From assembly GCA_002395235.1 (NCBI GenBank), contig DGWK01000020.1, forward strand, positions 15,648-28,899: a stretch of DNA of 13,252 nt. Direction: 5' to 3'. Shown here one piece after another: positions 1 through 7,148 of this stretch (positions are counted from its first letter, which is position 1; each line of letters starts with the position of its first letter). The notes under the pieces were generated by a model. That model was not told the DNA's origin. It made no database searches and saw only the letters and a program-made list of their open reading frames with translations. This stretch comes from Lachnospiraceae bacterium UBA4260 (GTDB taxonomy: Bacteria; Bacillota; Clostridia; Lachnospirales; Lachnospiraceae). Position numbers and translations under genes: made by a program.

Positions 1-637
1 CCCAGTCGAACTGCTTGGTGTAGACCCACATTCTGTGGTAGAGGTTGGTCTCGTCGATGTAGAGGTCCATCATGCCGGGATAAGGTCTTCCGATCTGGGC
101 CAGGTTGGTGTCGCGGAATCTCCTGCGGACCTGTGCCGCGCGGCACCACTCGTCGATTTCTTTGGCCACATAGGGATCGCCGCCCTCGACGACGCCTGTA
201 ATAACTGCGTGGCGCTTTCCAGCGCGCTCAAGGTCCGCGACCATCTCGCCGACCGCGCCACAGGCGTAGAGCTCGCCCAGCCATGTCGCTGTATCTGTAT
301 TGGCGTAATCCGGCGCCTTGAGCTTCTGGACGTTGACCAGGACGACCGGTACGTTCACGTCGCGAACTGCGGGAAGCATGTTGTAAGAAGTTGCATAGGT
401 CAGAAGCTGGCAGATGACCAGATCGACGTCCGCCGCGCGGAACTTGTCGCCCGCCGCCTGGGACAACTCTTTGGTCGTGCAGATTCCGCCGTCGATAATC
501 TCGACCGTGTCCGGAATGGTCTTCTTAAATGCCTCGTACTGGCCCTCGAACTCCGGAACCAGAGACGGGAACTGAGGCAGATATGCGCCCAGCGCGATGG
601 AGAAAACGCCGATTCTTGCTTTGGTATTTACTAACAT
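1..637 (-). CDS. L-fucose/L-arabinose isomerase family protein (N-terminal part, cut by left edge)
   Basis: Only the first 212 codons are in the window; the gene runs off the left edge. The start is ATG at 637, preceded by GGAGGG (650-645) with a 7-base spacer. The protein begins MLVNTKARIGVFSIALGAY and carries the Rossmann-like N-terminal domain of sugar isomerases (about residues 8-180), then a segment with GRPYPGMMDLYIDETNLY. That style is typical of proteins grouped with L-fucose and L-arabinose isomerases, which convert an aldose to a ketose using a divalent metal. The metal ligands lie in the missing C-terminal part. It sits 63 bases downstream of rhaB on the same strand, so the pair probably forms an operon supplying a ketose to the kinase. 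The substrate (L-rhamnose, L-fucose, L-arabinose or another sugar) cannot be set from this fragment; the rhamnulokinase neighbour suggests a 6-deoxyhexose. Confidence 0.8.
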   Translation of the reverse strand, partial: MLVNTKARIGVFSIALGAYLPQFPSLVPEFEGQYEAFKKTIPDTVEIIDGGICTTKELSQAAGDKFRAADVDLVICQLLTYATSYNMLPAVRDVNVPVVLVNVQKLKAPDYANTDTATWLGELYACGAVGEMVADLERAGKRHAVITGVVEGGDPYVAKEIDEWCRAAQVRRRFRDTNLAQIGRPYPGMMDLYIDETNLYHRMWVYTKQFDW

Positions 638-700
638 CTGGTTACCCTCCTAAATAATGCTAAAGTATTGCTCTGTACTCTCGGTTTACGAATCTCTGTA

Positions 701-2146
701 TTATCGAATCTCTTTAATATCAAAACTCCTGCGGATAGCATCTCTCGCCGCCTGCAGATCCGCGAACTCTCCCGCAGCGATGAACTGCACGATCAGGTTT
801 CCGATGGCGGTTCCCTCCACCGGGCCCGCAAACACGGGAAGCCCGATTGCTTTGGACGTCATCTCATTGAGGTACATATCCTGGCAGCCGCCGCCCACGA
901 TGTTGATACTGGTGTAGATCTTGCCGGTCAGCTTGCACAGGTTGAGAATCGCCTCTTTGTAGCAGCGGGACAGGCTCAGGTACACGCACTGCATGATCTC
1001 TCCCACTGTCTCGGGAACCTGCTGTCCGCTGATCCTGCAGTACTCCTTGATCGCGTCGATCATGCTCTCGGGAGCGAGGAACCGGTCGTCATTGGCGTCG
1101 ACCACCGAGTGGAAATCCGAAGCTCCTCTCGCCGCCTCGATCAGGTCCGGGAAGCTCCACTGCTTTCCGGACGAATATTTGCTGGTGCGGCCCGCTACAT
1201 AGGCGACGCCGTTGAGCTCGCGGCGGATGGACTGGATCATCCACAGTCCCATGATGTTCTTGAGATAGCGGAAGCGGTACCAGGCGCCGCCCTCGTTGGT
1301 GAAGTTCTCTTTCCAGGAATCCTCCGTGCAGATGGGCTCTTCGTTCTCCACACCCAGAAGCGACCATGTGCCGCTGGAGAGATAGACTGCCTTGTCGTCT
1401 CTTGCGGGAACCGCCAGGAAAGCGGAGCCCGTGTCGTGGGTCGCGGGAAGGATCACGGTCGCGTCAAATCCGACTTCCTTCTGAATCTCTTCCGTCAGGT
1501 TGCCGACGACCGTGCCCGGCACGGACAGTTCGCCGAAGAGCTTTTTCGGAAGTCCCAGCATATCGATGAGCTCGTAATCCCAGGTCTTGGATGCCGCGTA
1601 GACCAGGTTCGTGCTGGTCGCGTTCGTATATTCCTGCTTCATCACGCCCGTGAGCTTGTAGTCAAAATAGTCCGGGATCATCAGCATCGTCTCCGCCTGC
1701 TCGAGCACCTCCGGATGTTCTTCCTTGAGGGCCATGAGCTGGTAGATCGTGTTGAAGAGCTGCTTCTGGATACCGGTCCGCGCGTAGAGCTCCTGCGCGG
1801 GAATAATTTTGTCAACCAGCTTGTCGGCTTCTTTGGTGCGGCCGTCTCTGTAGGCGACGGCGTCGCCGACCGGATTTCCGTCCTTGTCGATCAGGACGAA
1901 GTCGACGGCCCAGGTGTCAATGCCGATGGTCTGCGGTATTTTGCCGGCCTCTTTGCAGGCCTTAAGGCCTCCGAGAATGCCGCTCCAGAGATTGTCCATA
2001 TCCCAGCAGTCATGGCCGTTCTTGTGTACCTGTTTGTTGTCAAAGCGGTACATCTCTTCCAGAACAATTCTGCCGTCCTCGACATGGCCGAGAATGTGGC
2101 GGCCGCTGGATGCGCCGATGTCAATCGCAAGATAGTAGTTTGTCAT
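701..2146 (-). CDS. rhaB: Rhamnulokinase (FGGY family carbohydrate kinase)
   Basis: The 481-residue protein matches the usual rhamnulokinase length. It should phosphorylate L-rhamnulose to L-rhamnulose 1-phosphate with ATP in the cytoplasm. Visible FGGY features are the N-terminal phosphate loop DIGASSGR (residues 9-16), GIDTWAVDFVLID (75-87), the catalytic-base segment THDTGSA with D238, the adenosine-binding strand YLSSGTWSLLG (255-265) and GGGCQD (418-423). The ATG at 2146 is preferred over an in-frame ATG at 2179: the shorter form begins directly with the family's MTNYYLAIDIG and has AGGGGA upstream, while the longer form adds eleven unconserved residues and lacks a ribosome binding site. 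It is first in a leftward operon with the isomerase gene and divergent from an araC gene that probably controls it. A related ketose such as L-fuculose could be the true substrate, but the family assignment is firm. Confidence 0.9.
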   Translation of the reverse strand: MTNYYLAIDIGASSGRHILGHVEDGRIVLEEMYRFDNKQVHKNGHDCWDMDNLWSGILGGLKACKEAGKIPQTIGIDTWAVDFVLIDKDGNPVGDAVAYRDGRTKEADKLVDKIIPAQELYARTGIQKQLFNTIYQLMALKEEHPEVLEQAETMLMIPDYFDYKLTGVMKQEYTNATSTNLVYAASKTWDYELIDMLGLPKKLFGELSVPGTVVGNLTEEIQKEVGFDATVILPATHDTGSAFLAVPARDDKAVYLSSGTWSLLGVENEEPICTEDSWKENFTNEGGAWYRFRYLKNIMGLWMIQSIRRELNGVAYVAGRTSKYSSGKQWSFPDLIEAARGASDFHSVVDANDDRFLAPESMIDAIKEYCRISGQQVPETVGEIMQCVYLSLSRCYKEAILNLCKLTGKIYTSINIVGGGCQDMYLNEMTSKAIGLPVFAGPVEGTAIGNLIVQFIAAGEFADLQAARDAIRRSFDIKEIR

Positions 2147-2192
2147 AGTTGAATCCCCTGTAATTCCTATACTGATCATTTACGTTATGTTT

Positions 2193-2208
2193 ATTCTACC
2201 GCCGCGGT
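2193..2208 (-). promoter_or_regulatory. Candidate rhaB promoter -10 box with adjacent inverted repeat
   Basis: On the minus strand a TAGAAT -10 box lies at 2198-2193, about 47 bases before the rhaB ATG. It abuts a short inverted repeat, ACCGC-C-GCGGT (2198-2208), which would lie between -10 and -35. No good TTGACA-like -35 box is found 16-18 bases upstream. This is typical of promoters that need an activator, and an AraC regulator is encoded divergently. Assignment is by eye. Confidence 0.4.
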
Positions 2209-2235
2209 TGCAGAATTTTTAGGTCGTAATAAAAT
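2208..2235 (+). promoter_or_regulatory. Candidate promoter of the divergent araC gene
   Basis: TTGCAG (2208-2213) and TAAAAT (2230-2235) are separated by 16 bases and point toward the araC gene. Transcription would begin near 2242, giving a leader of about 60 bases. The -35 box overlaps the end of the inverted repeat next to the rhaB -10 box, so one bound regulator could affect both promoters. Confidence 0.4.
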
Positions 2236-2271
2236 ATAAATAGGGACCTTATTTGCAGCTTATGTACGAGG

Positions 2272-2288
2272 TGCGGCGCGGCGCCGCG
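2272..2288 (+). promoter_or_regulatory. GC-only hairpin just upstream of the araC ribosome binding site
   Basis: GCGGCG (2273-2278) and CGCCGC (2282-2287) can pair around a three-base loop, with an extra T/G pair outside. The overlapping 12-base string CGCGGCGCCGCG (2277-2288) is a perfect palindrome. It ends five bases before the ribosome binding site GAGGTGA (2293-2299), so it could be an operator in DNA or a structure in the leader RNA limiting araC translation. The structure is visible; a function is inferred. Confidence 0.4.
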
Positions 2289-2302
2289 AAGTGAGGTGAA
2301 AG

Positions 2303-3277
2303 ATGCGACAGGATTTGCTCGAAATGCTTAAGAAGATCACACCGGAGGAGCAGGAACTGCTGGGCGGAAGCAAAGAAATACAAAAGGAGCGGTACACAAA
2401 CCGCAGGGACTTTGTCGTGGACAGCCGTCTCCTTCTGGAAAAGGGGCGTCTCATCGAGATCCGTCCACATACCAGATTTGCATATTTTCCCAAACACCGC
2501 CACAACTACGTGGAGATGGTCTATATGTGCGCCGGAAAAACCACGCACATCATAAACGGAAACAAAGAACTGACTCTTGAGGAGGGAGATCTGCTCTTTC
2601 TCAACCAGAATGTCTACCACGAGATCCTGCCGTCCGGCGAAGACGATATCGCTGTGAATTTCATTATCCTGCCGGAATTTTTTGACCGGCCCATCTCGAT
2701 GGTCGAGCGCGAGAACATCATGCGAGACTTTCTGATCTCCACGCTGGCGGGCGACACGGCCATCAACGACTACCTCTATATCCGCACCAAGGGAATTGTT
2801 CCGGTGGAAAACCTCCTGGAAAACATGATCTGGACCATCATCGGCCGCCATCCCATGATGGATACGATCAACCAGACCTCTATGGGCCTTCTTCTCATGA
2901 ACCTGTCAAGATTTGCCGACCAGATCGGCCGGGGCGATCCGCAGCAAGGGGAACAGAACCTCATGTTCTCCGTGCTGGATTATATCGATCACCACTATCA
3001 GAGCGGAACACTGGCAGAGATCTCGGAAATATCCCATCTGCCCACCTACCAGGTGAGCCGCATGCTCAAGAAGAGGACCGGAAAGAATTTCAAGGAACTT
3101 CTGCAATTACGAAAACTGCAGCAGGCGGCCTACCTGCTGCAGAACACTACACTCTCTGTTGATAAGATCATAGAACATATCGGATACGAAAACAGCAGTT
3201 ACTTCTACCGCATGTTCCGCGACAAGTATGGGTGCTCGCCTTCCGAGTACAGAGCGTCAGGGGGACAAGCACTCTGA
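2303..3277 (+). CDS. AraC family transcriptional regulator with cupin sensor domain
   Basis: The 324-residue protein has the classic AraC layout. An N-terminal cupin sensor domain spans about residues 45-125 and includes HRHNYVEMVY (65-74) and a conserved EEGDLLFL stretch (93-100). A linker follows, then a two-helix-turn-helix DNA-binding domain at about 220-318 with LAEISEISHLPTYQVSRMLKKRTG and the C-terminal signature IGYENSSYFYRMFRDKYG. The ATG at 2303 follows GAGGTGA (2293-2299). It is divergent from rhaB, so the likely role is sugar-responsive activation of the rhaB-isomerase operon, as RhaS/RhaR do elsewhere, with possible self-regulation. The inducer cannot be read from the sequence. 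Its stop codon lies one base from the stop of the converging CoA-transferase gene, with no terminator between them. Confidence 0.88.
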   Translation: MRQDLLEMLKKITPEEQELLGGSKEIQKERYTNRRDFVVDSRLLLEKGRLIEIRPHTRFAYFPKHRHNYVEMVYMCAGKTTHIINGNKELTLEEGDLLFLNQNVYHEILPSGEDDIAVNFIILPEFFDRPISMVERENIMRDFLISTLAGDTAINDYLYIRTKGIVPVENLLENMIWTIIGRHPMMDTINQTSMGLLLMNLSRFADQIGRGDPQQGEQNLMFSVLDYIDHHYQSGTLAEISEISHLPTYQVSRMLKKRTGKNFKELLQLRKLQQAAYLLQNTTLSVDKIIEHIGYENSSYFYRMFRDKYGCSPSEYRASGGQAL

Positions 3278-3278
3278 C

Positions 3279-4898
3279 TCACATATATTTGCCGAGTTCT
3301 CCCCACTTCTCGCGGAAGATTCCCTCGTCCATGACCTTGAGGTCCGGCGCGATAGCGGGAACAAAATCCATCTGATCCAGTACTTCTGTCTGCAGGTCAA
3401 TACCGGGAGCAATCTCGATCAGCGTCACCTTGTGGTCGATCAGCTTGAACACCGCGCGCTCCGTCACATAAAGGACTTCCTGGGATTCGGGAGCATACTG
3501 TCCGGCGAAAGTGATCTGTCCCACCTTCTTGACGAACTTGTGAAAAGCACCTTCCTTTACTACTGTCATCTTCCCGTCACCTGTACGGACCTCGGCTTTA
3601 CCGGTCAATGTTCCTGCAAAGATGACTTTGGGAGTCTTGGCCGTGATATCGATAAATCCGCCGGGTCCGATCCTGCGCTTGCCCATTCGGCTCACATTGT
3701 TGTTTCCGTCCTCATCTACCTCGCCGATTCCCAGGCAGGTGGCATCAAGTCCGCCGCCATCGATCAGATCGAACATCTCGTGGGGCGTGACAATGCTCTC
3801 CGGATTATAAGCGCTTCCAAAATTGGGCAGCGCCGAAGGAACGCCTCCGATCATGCCGCTCTCTGTACTCATTGTCACGTATTCGATCAAGCCTTCTTCT
3901 GCGATGACCTTGGCTACATCCGCGGGAACGCCGACTCCGAGGTTGATCAGGCTCCCCTTCTTCAGTTCCATCGCGCAGCGTCTGCAGATTACTTTTCTTT
4001 CGTCCATGGGGAGCGGCTCGATCGCATTAAGGGGCTTTCTGATCTGACCTGAGAAGGAAGGCTCCCAGTAAACGCCTTCGGACTGCCAGCAGGACATAGG
4101 ATCCTTAGCCTGGACCACATAGTCTACGAGAACGCCCGGGATTTTGACTTCTTTGGGATCGAGAGTCTCTTTTTTGGCAAGGTATTCCACCTGTACGATC
4201 ACGATGCCGCCGGTGTTCTTTGTGGCTGCCGCGATGGCGGGGCCCTCGTTGACGACGCTCTCGTGACGGAAGGAAATATTGCCGTTCTCATCCGCGATCG
4301 TGCCGCGAAGAAGCGCTACGTCGCACTTGAAGGAGGGATAGAAAAGGTATTCCTCGCCGCCGAACTCGATGAGTTTGACGATCTCGTCCCTCGCGGCTTC
4401 GTTCATCCTGCCGCCCTCTACTCTGGGATCCACAAAGGTACCCAGCCCGGTCTTGGTGATCAGGCCCGGGCGCCCGGCCGCGATCTCTCTCCAGAGATTG
4501 ATGGTGACACCCTGGGGAATGCAGTAACTCTCCAGCTCGTTTTTGGCCGCCAGTGCATTGAGTGTGAAGGAGCTTCCGACATGGGCGCTGGTCCACTTTT
4601 TAATAAGACCCTGACCCGCTTCACCGAATCTCGTTGAACCACGCGCGCCGTGTTCCGTATCCGGCACCTCTCTTTTATTTCTGTCCCATCCGATGAAATT
4701 CTGTCCGACAGCCCAGTCACCCATCGCGCTGTCCTGCTTGAGGTGGAGATCCCTGGGATGCCCGGTCTCTTTGAATCTGTCGCGCACTGCGCAGCCAAGT
4801 TCTTCCGCCCATCCGGACAGGCCCATTCCCGAGATTGCAACTGTTGCGCCGTCAGGTATCAGGTCAGCGGCTTCTCTCGCCGTAATAAATTTTGCCAT
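3279..4898 (-). CDS. Acetate/propionate-type CoA-transferase (YdiF/Pct-like, family I)
   Basis: This 539-residue protein resembles YdiF and propionate CoA-transferase, single-chain enzymes formed by fusion of the alpha and beta halves of a family I CoA-transferase. They move CoA between short-chain acyl-CoA and acetate or a related acid through a glutamyl-CoA intermediate. The N-terminal half begins with AREAADLIPDGATVAISG (8-25). The C-terminal half contains LGVGVPADVAKVIAEEG (320-336) and TESGMIGGVPSALPNFGSAY (345-364), where E346 fits the catalytic glutamate. GKRRIGPGGFIDIT (406-419) is also characteristic. ATG 4898 has AGGAG (4908-4904) five bases upstream. It has its own promoter and follows the terminator of the sugar-acid operon. 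It could serve acetate, propionate, lactate or butyrate exchange during fermentation; a link to propionate formed from rhamnose is possible but unproven. The 1-base convergent gap with araC leaves no room for a separate terminator. Confidence 0.87.
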   Translation of the reverse strand: MAKFITAREAADLIPDGATVAISGMGLSGWAEELGCAVRDRFKETGHPRDLHLKQDSAMGDWAVGQNFIGWDRNKREVPDTEHGARGSTRFGEAGQGLIKKWTSAHVGSSFTLNALAAKNELESYCIPQGVTINLWREIAAGRPGLITKTGLGTFVDPRVEGGRMNEAARDEIVKLIEFGGEEYLFYPSFKCDVALLRGTIADENGNISFRHESVVNEGPAIAAATKNTGGIVIVQVEYLAKKETLDPKEVKIPGVLVDYVVQAKDPMSCWQSEGVYWEPSFSGQIRKPLNAIEPLPMDERKVICRRCAMELKKGSLINLGVGVPADVAKVIAEEGLIEYVTMSTESGMIGGVPSALPNFGSAYNPESIVTPHEMFDLIDGGGLDATCLGIGEVDEDGNNNVSRMGKRRIGPGGFIDITAKTPKVIFAGTLTGKAEVRTGDGKMTVVKEGAFHKFVKKVGQITFAGQYAPESQEVLYVTERAVFKLIDHKVTLIEIAPGIDLQTEVLDQMDFVPAIAPDLKVMDEGIFREKWGELGKYM

Positions 4899-4941
4899 AT
4901 AAGCTCCTTTCTTATTACTTTAAGACCTTAGGTTTTACTTC

Positions 4942-4964
4942 ATTATAGGAGGCGGATTGCCGCC
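4942..4964 (-). promoter_or_regulatory. CoA-transferase promoter: perfect -10 box with upstream inverted repeat
   Basis: On the minus strand a perfect TATAAT lies at 4947-4942, about 43 bases before the ATG. Three bases upstream of it sits GGCGG-CAAT-CCGCC (4964-4951), which fills most of the -10/-35 spacer. The -35 position holds only TATATC. A strong -10, a weak -35 and a palindrome between them suggest a regulated promoter whose operator lies in the spacer. The regulator is unknown. Confidence 0.55.
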
Positions 4965-5007
4965 GATATATCAGGATTTTGCCTTATTTATTCCTATTTT
5001 ATTGCAC

Positions 5008-5031
5008 AAAAGGGGACATTCCTGTCCCCTT
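5008..5031 (-). terminator. Rho-independent-like terminator after the sugar-acid operon
   Basis: Five bases past the hydrolase stop codon, the minus strand has AAGGGGACA, a GGAA tetraloop (a GNRA loop), then TGTCCCCTT, giving a 9-bp stem (5031-5010). It is followed by only two more T bases (5009-5008), so the U tract is short and termination may be partial. It separates the operon from the CoA-transferase promoter. Confidence 0.7.
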
Positions 5032-5036
5032 GCTCA

Positions 5037-5957
5037 TTAAATGTATTTTCGGATCAGGCTGACAACATAGTCTTCGCCGTCCTGCCATTCGTCCATCAGA
5101 TTGACAAGAAAACCGTGACGGCTGTTTTCAAACCGCTTCAGACTGGTGGTAACTCCCGCAGATGCCAGCTTGGCCGCATAGGCCTCGCCTTCCTCCATCA
5201 GATTGTCCATACGGCATGTGATGATGTCTGTGGGCGGAAGGTTTTTCATCTCTTCCTCCGAGGCAAAGAGGATCGAGACATCGCTGTTCTTTCTCTCTTC
5301 AAAACTCCGGTTATAGAAAAAGCCATAACATTCTGTTGCTTCACCGCGCCCATCGAGTTCTCCGCCGTGGAAATGATCGTTGTAATTGTCCGTCGGAAGG
5401 TAGCAAAGCACCTGTGCCTTCGGCTTGAAGCTCTGATCATAGCGCTTTCTCTGCATGACGGCTCCCAAAAGATTTCCACCTGCGCTCTGTCCGCAGAGGA
5501 CGACGTTGTTCGCGTCGCCGCCCCAGGCCGTAATCTTTTCGGGCAGCACGCTGAACAGTGCTTCGATTTCTTCGATCGCTGCCGGATACGGATGCTCCGG
5601 AGCAAGAACATAGTCCACGTCAACAACCAGCGCGTGGAGTTTTACCGCAAGACGGCGGCAGAAGAAGATGTCTCTTTCACCGTGATCCAGCGTCCATCCT
5701 CCTCCATGAACATTCACCACTGTCGCAAGCCCGTCACCGGCTGCATCTTTCTCTTTTATAAGATATATATGCGTGCTGCCGAACGCAGTTTCCACATAGA
5801 GCTCTTCGGCGGTTGTGACATCATCTAATGTACGAAACATATCCTTTGTTTCCTGAGGAAGGATCTTCTCGATCCTTCCCCGGCTCCCCGCCGCGATCCT
5901 GTGCAGTTCTTCTTCACCGAGAGTGCTGCAATACTCAATAAACTCTTGTCTGTTCAT
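5037..5957 (-). CDS. Alpha/beta hydrolase, HSL-type esterase
   Basis: The 306-residue protein belongs to the hormone-sensitive-lipase group of alpha/beta hydrolases, carboxylesterases acting on small esters. It shows the oxyanion-hole motif HGGG (84-87), the family block YVLAPEHPYPAAIEE (116-130), the nucleophile elbow GQSAGG with S158 (most relatives have GDSAGG), a likely acid D251 in CRMDN and a histidine H281 in SRHGF. There is no signal peptide, so it should be cytoplasmic. Two in-frame ATGs lie at 5963 and 5957. The second is chosen because the ribosome binding site is one base from the first but seven from the second. It is last in the dehydratase/transporter operon, 14 bases after the preceding gene, which suggests it removes an ester group or opens a lactone of the imported sugar acid. 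The substrate is inferred only from context. Confidence 0.82.
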   Translation of the reverse strand: MNRQEFIEYCSTLGEEELHRIAAGSRGRIEKILPQETKDMFRTLDDVTTAEELYVETAFGSTHIYLIKEKDAAGDGLATVVNVHGGGWTLDHGERDIFFCRRLAVKLHALVVDVDYVLAPEHPYPAAIEEIEALFSVLPEKITAWGGDANNVVLCGQSAGGNLLGAVMQRKRYDQSFKPKAQVLCYLPTDNYNDHFHGGELDGRGEATECYGFFYNRSFEERKNSDVSILFASEEEMKNLPPTDIITCRMDNLMEEGEAYAAKLASAGVTTSLKRFENSRHGFLVNLMDEWQDGEDYVVSLIRKYI

Positions 5958-5964
5958 GCTCATT

Positions 5965-5970
5965 CCTCCT
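5965..5970 (-). promoter_or_regulatory. Ribosome binding site that decides the hydrolase start
   Basis: AGGAGG on the minus strand (5970-5965) lies one base before the ATG at 5963 and seven bases before the ATG at 5957. Only the second spacing is normal for initiation, so the protein probably begins MNRQEF rather than MSMNRQ. Confidence 0.65.
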
Positions 5971-5971
5971 G

Positions 5972-7114
5972 TCAGACATCGTATACGGAGCCGTCGTAAG
6001 CGAGCTGGGCACTGATGCTGCGCGGAGCCGGGGGAAACTTCTCCGTGATATCCTCTACAAGTTCAATGCCGATGCCCGGGCGATCGGGAATTAAAATATA
6101 GCCGCCGTCTTCTTCGAACGCATCCTTAGTCATTGCGGCTTCATTTCCCTGGTGATAGAACGAGGGAAATTCCTGGATTGCGCAGTTCGGAATAGCTGCA
6201 TCCAGCTGCAGGCATGCGGCGGTGGAAACCGGACCGAGCGGATTGTGCGGAACGATCTTGCAGTAATTGGCTTCCGCCACGGCCGCCACTTTTTTGGAAG
6301 GGGTCAGTCCTCCGAGTGCGCATACATCCGGCCGCACATATCGGGCCGCCTGCTTTTGGAAGATTGTCTCAAATTCCTGGATGTTTATGAATCGCTCACC
6401 CGTTGCAACGGGAATGGCTGTCTTGGATGCGATTTCCGCCATTGCCTCGGGGGAATCCGGGCCAATCGGGTCCTCCAAAAAAAGAGGGCGGTACTGCTCT
6501 ACGCCCTTAGCGAAGGCAAGAGCTTCCATAGGATCCATACTTCTGTGGCATTCCAGGATCATGTCAAAATCATCGCCGACCGTTTCCCGTACTTTTTTTA
6601 CAACCGCAATATAGTCGGACACTTTGGCATTATAAACGGAAGATCTGCGGGCTGCCTGTCTGAGACGAATGTCTCCTGTTATCATGAGCCTGGCAGCGTC
6701 CCATCCCTTCTGTTTTAGTTCAAGGCAGCGCTGTGCGATATCCTCCGGCGTAAATTTAAACACAGCTTCATAGCTGCGCACTTTGTCCCGGCATTTTCCG
6801 CCCAGCAGCTCATATACGGGGACGCCCAGCGCTTTGCCCTTGATGTCCCAGAGCGCAATGTCCACGGCGGAGAGCGCACTCATCAGGATCGAGCCTCTGA
6901 AATACATGCTTCGGTAAAGATACTGCCAGTGATGTTCGATCCTGAAGGGATCTTTACCGACAAGATATTCTTCAAATTTTTTCAATACTCCGACACAGCC
7001 GTCCAGATAACCCCAGGCGCCCGCCTCTCCGGTTCCCCAGATTCCTTCATCGGTGTGTATTTTGACAAAGAGATACTTGCTCGCAGGGATGATCTCTAAA
7101 GAAGTAATTCTCAT
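5972..7114 (-). CDS. Enolase-superfamily acid-sugar dehydratase (galactonate dehydratase-like)
   Basis: The 380-residue protein has the enolase-superfamily layout: an N-terminal capping domain (about 1-115) and a beta/alpha barrel. Likely metal ligands are E188 (in LECHRSMDP), E214 (in FLEDP) and E240 (in TGERF). Likely acid/base residues are H190 and H290 (in PHNPLGP), with D263 paired to H290. The KxK motif of mandelate-racemase types is absent from the second strand (ARLMITG instead), so a His/His mechanism like D-galactonate dehydratase fits. The blocks LFLEDPIGPDSPEAMAEIA and PLGPVSTAACLQLD also resemble that enzyme. The reaction would be removal of water from an aldonate to give a 2-keto-3-deoxy acid. 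The first metal ligand is Glu where Asp is usual. ATG 7114 follows GGGAGG. It lies 34 bases after the transporter and 14 before the hydrolase start. The exact sugar acid is unknown. Confidence 0.82.
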   Translation of the reverse strand: MRITSLEIIPASKYLFVKIHTDEGIWGTGEAGAWGYLDGCVGVLKKFEEYLVGKDPFRIEHHWQYLYRSMYFRGSILMSALSAVDIALWDIKGKALGVPVYELLGGKCRDKVRSYEAVFKFTPEDIAQRCLELKQKGWDAARLMITGDIRLRQAARRSSVYNAKVSDYIAVVKKVRETVGDDFDMILECHRSMDPMEALAFAKGVEQYRPLFLEDPIGPDSPEAMAEIASKTAIPVATGERFINIQEFETIFQKQAARYVRPDVCALGGLTPSKKVAAVAEANYCKIVPHNPLGPVSTAACLQLDAAIPNCAIQEFPSFYHQGNEAAMTKDAFEEDGGYILIPDRPGIGIELVEDITEKFPPAPRSISAQLAYDGSVYDV

Positions 7115-7148
7115 ATCTGCCTCCCGGTTTCGTTTTTCCTAAACTGTA

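Noticed and set aside
641..700. A weak hairpin (AATGC/GTATT) between rhaB and the isomerase gene
   Set aside because: The stem is short and mismatched with no U tract; the genes look cotranscribed.
668..2152. A 494-codon open frame on the + strand covering almost all of rhaB
   Set aside because: It lies entirely antisense to a clear FGGY kinase, has no recognisable domain and no ribosome binding site. Its openness is a by-product of codon bias in rhaB.
5001..5009. A Rex-like half site TTGTGCAAT on the minus strand upstream of the CoA-transferase gene
   Set aside because: Only one half resembles the consensus, and it overlaps the tail of the terminator hairpin.
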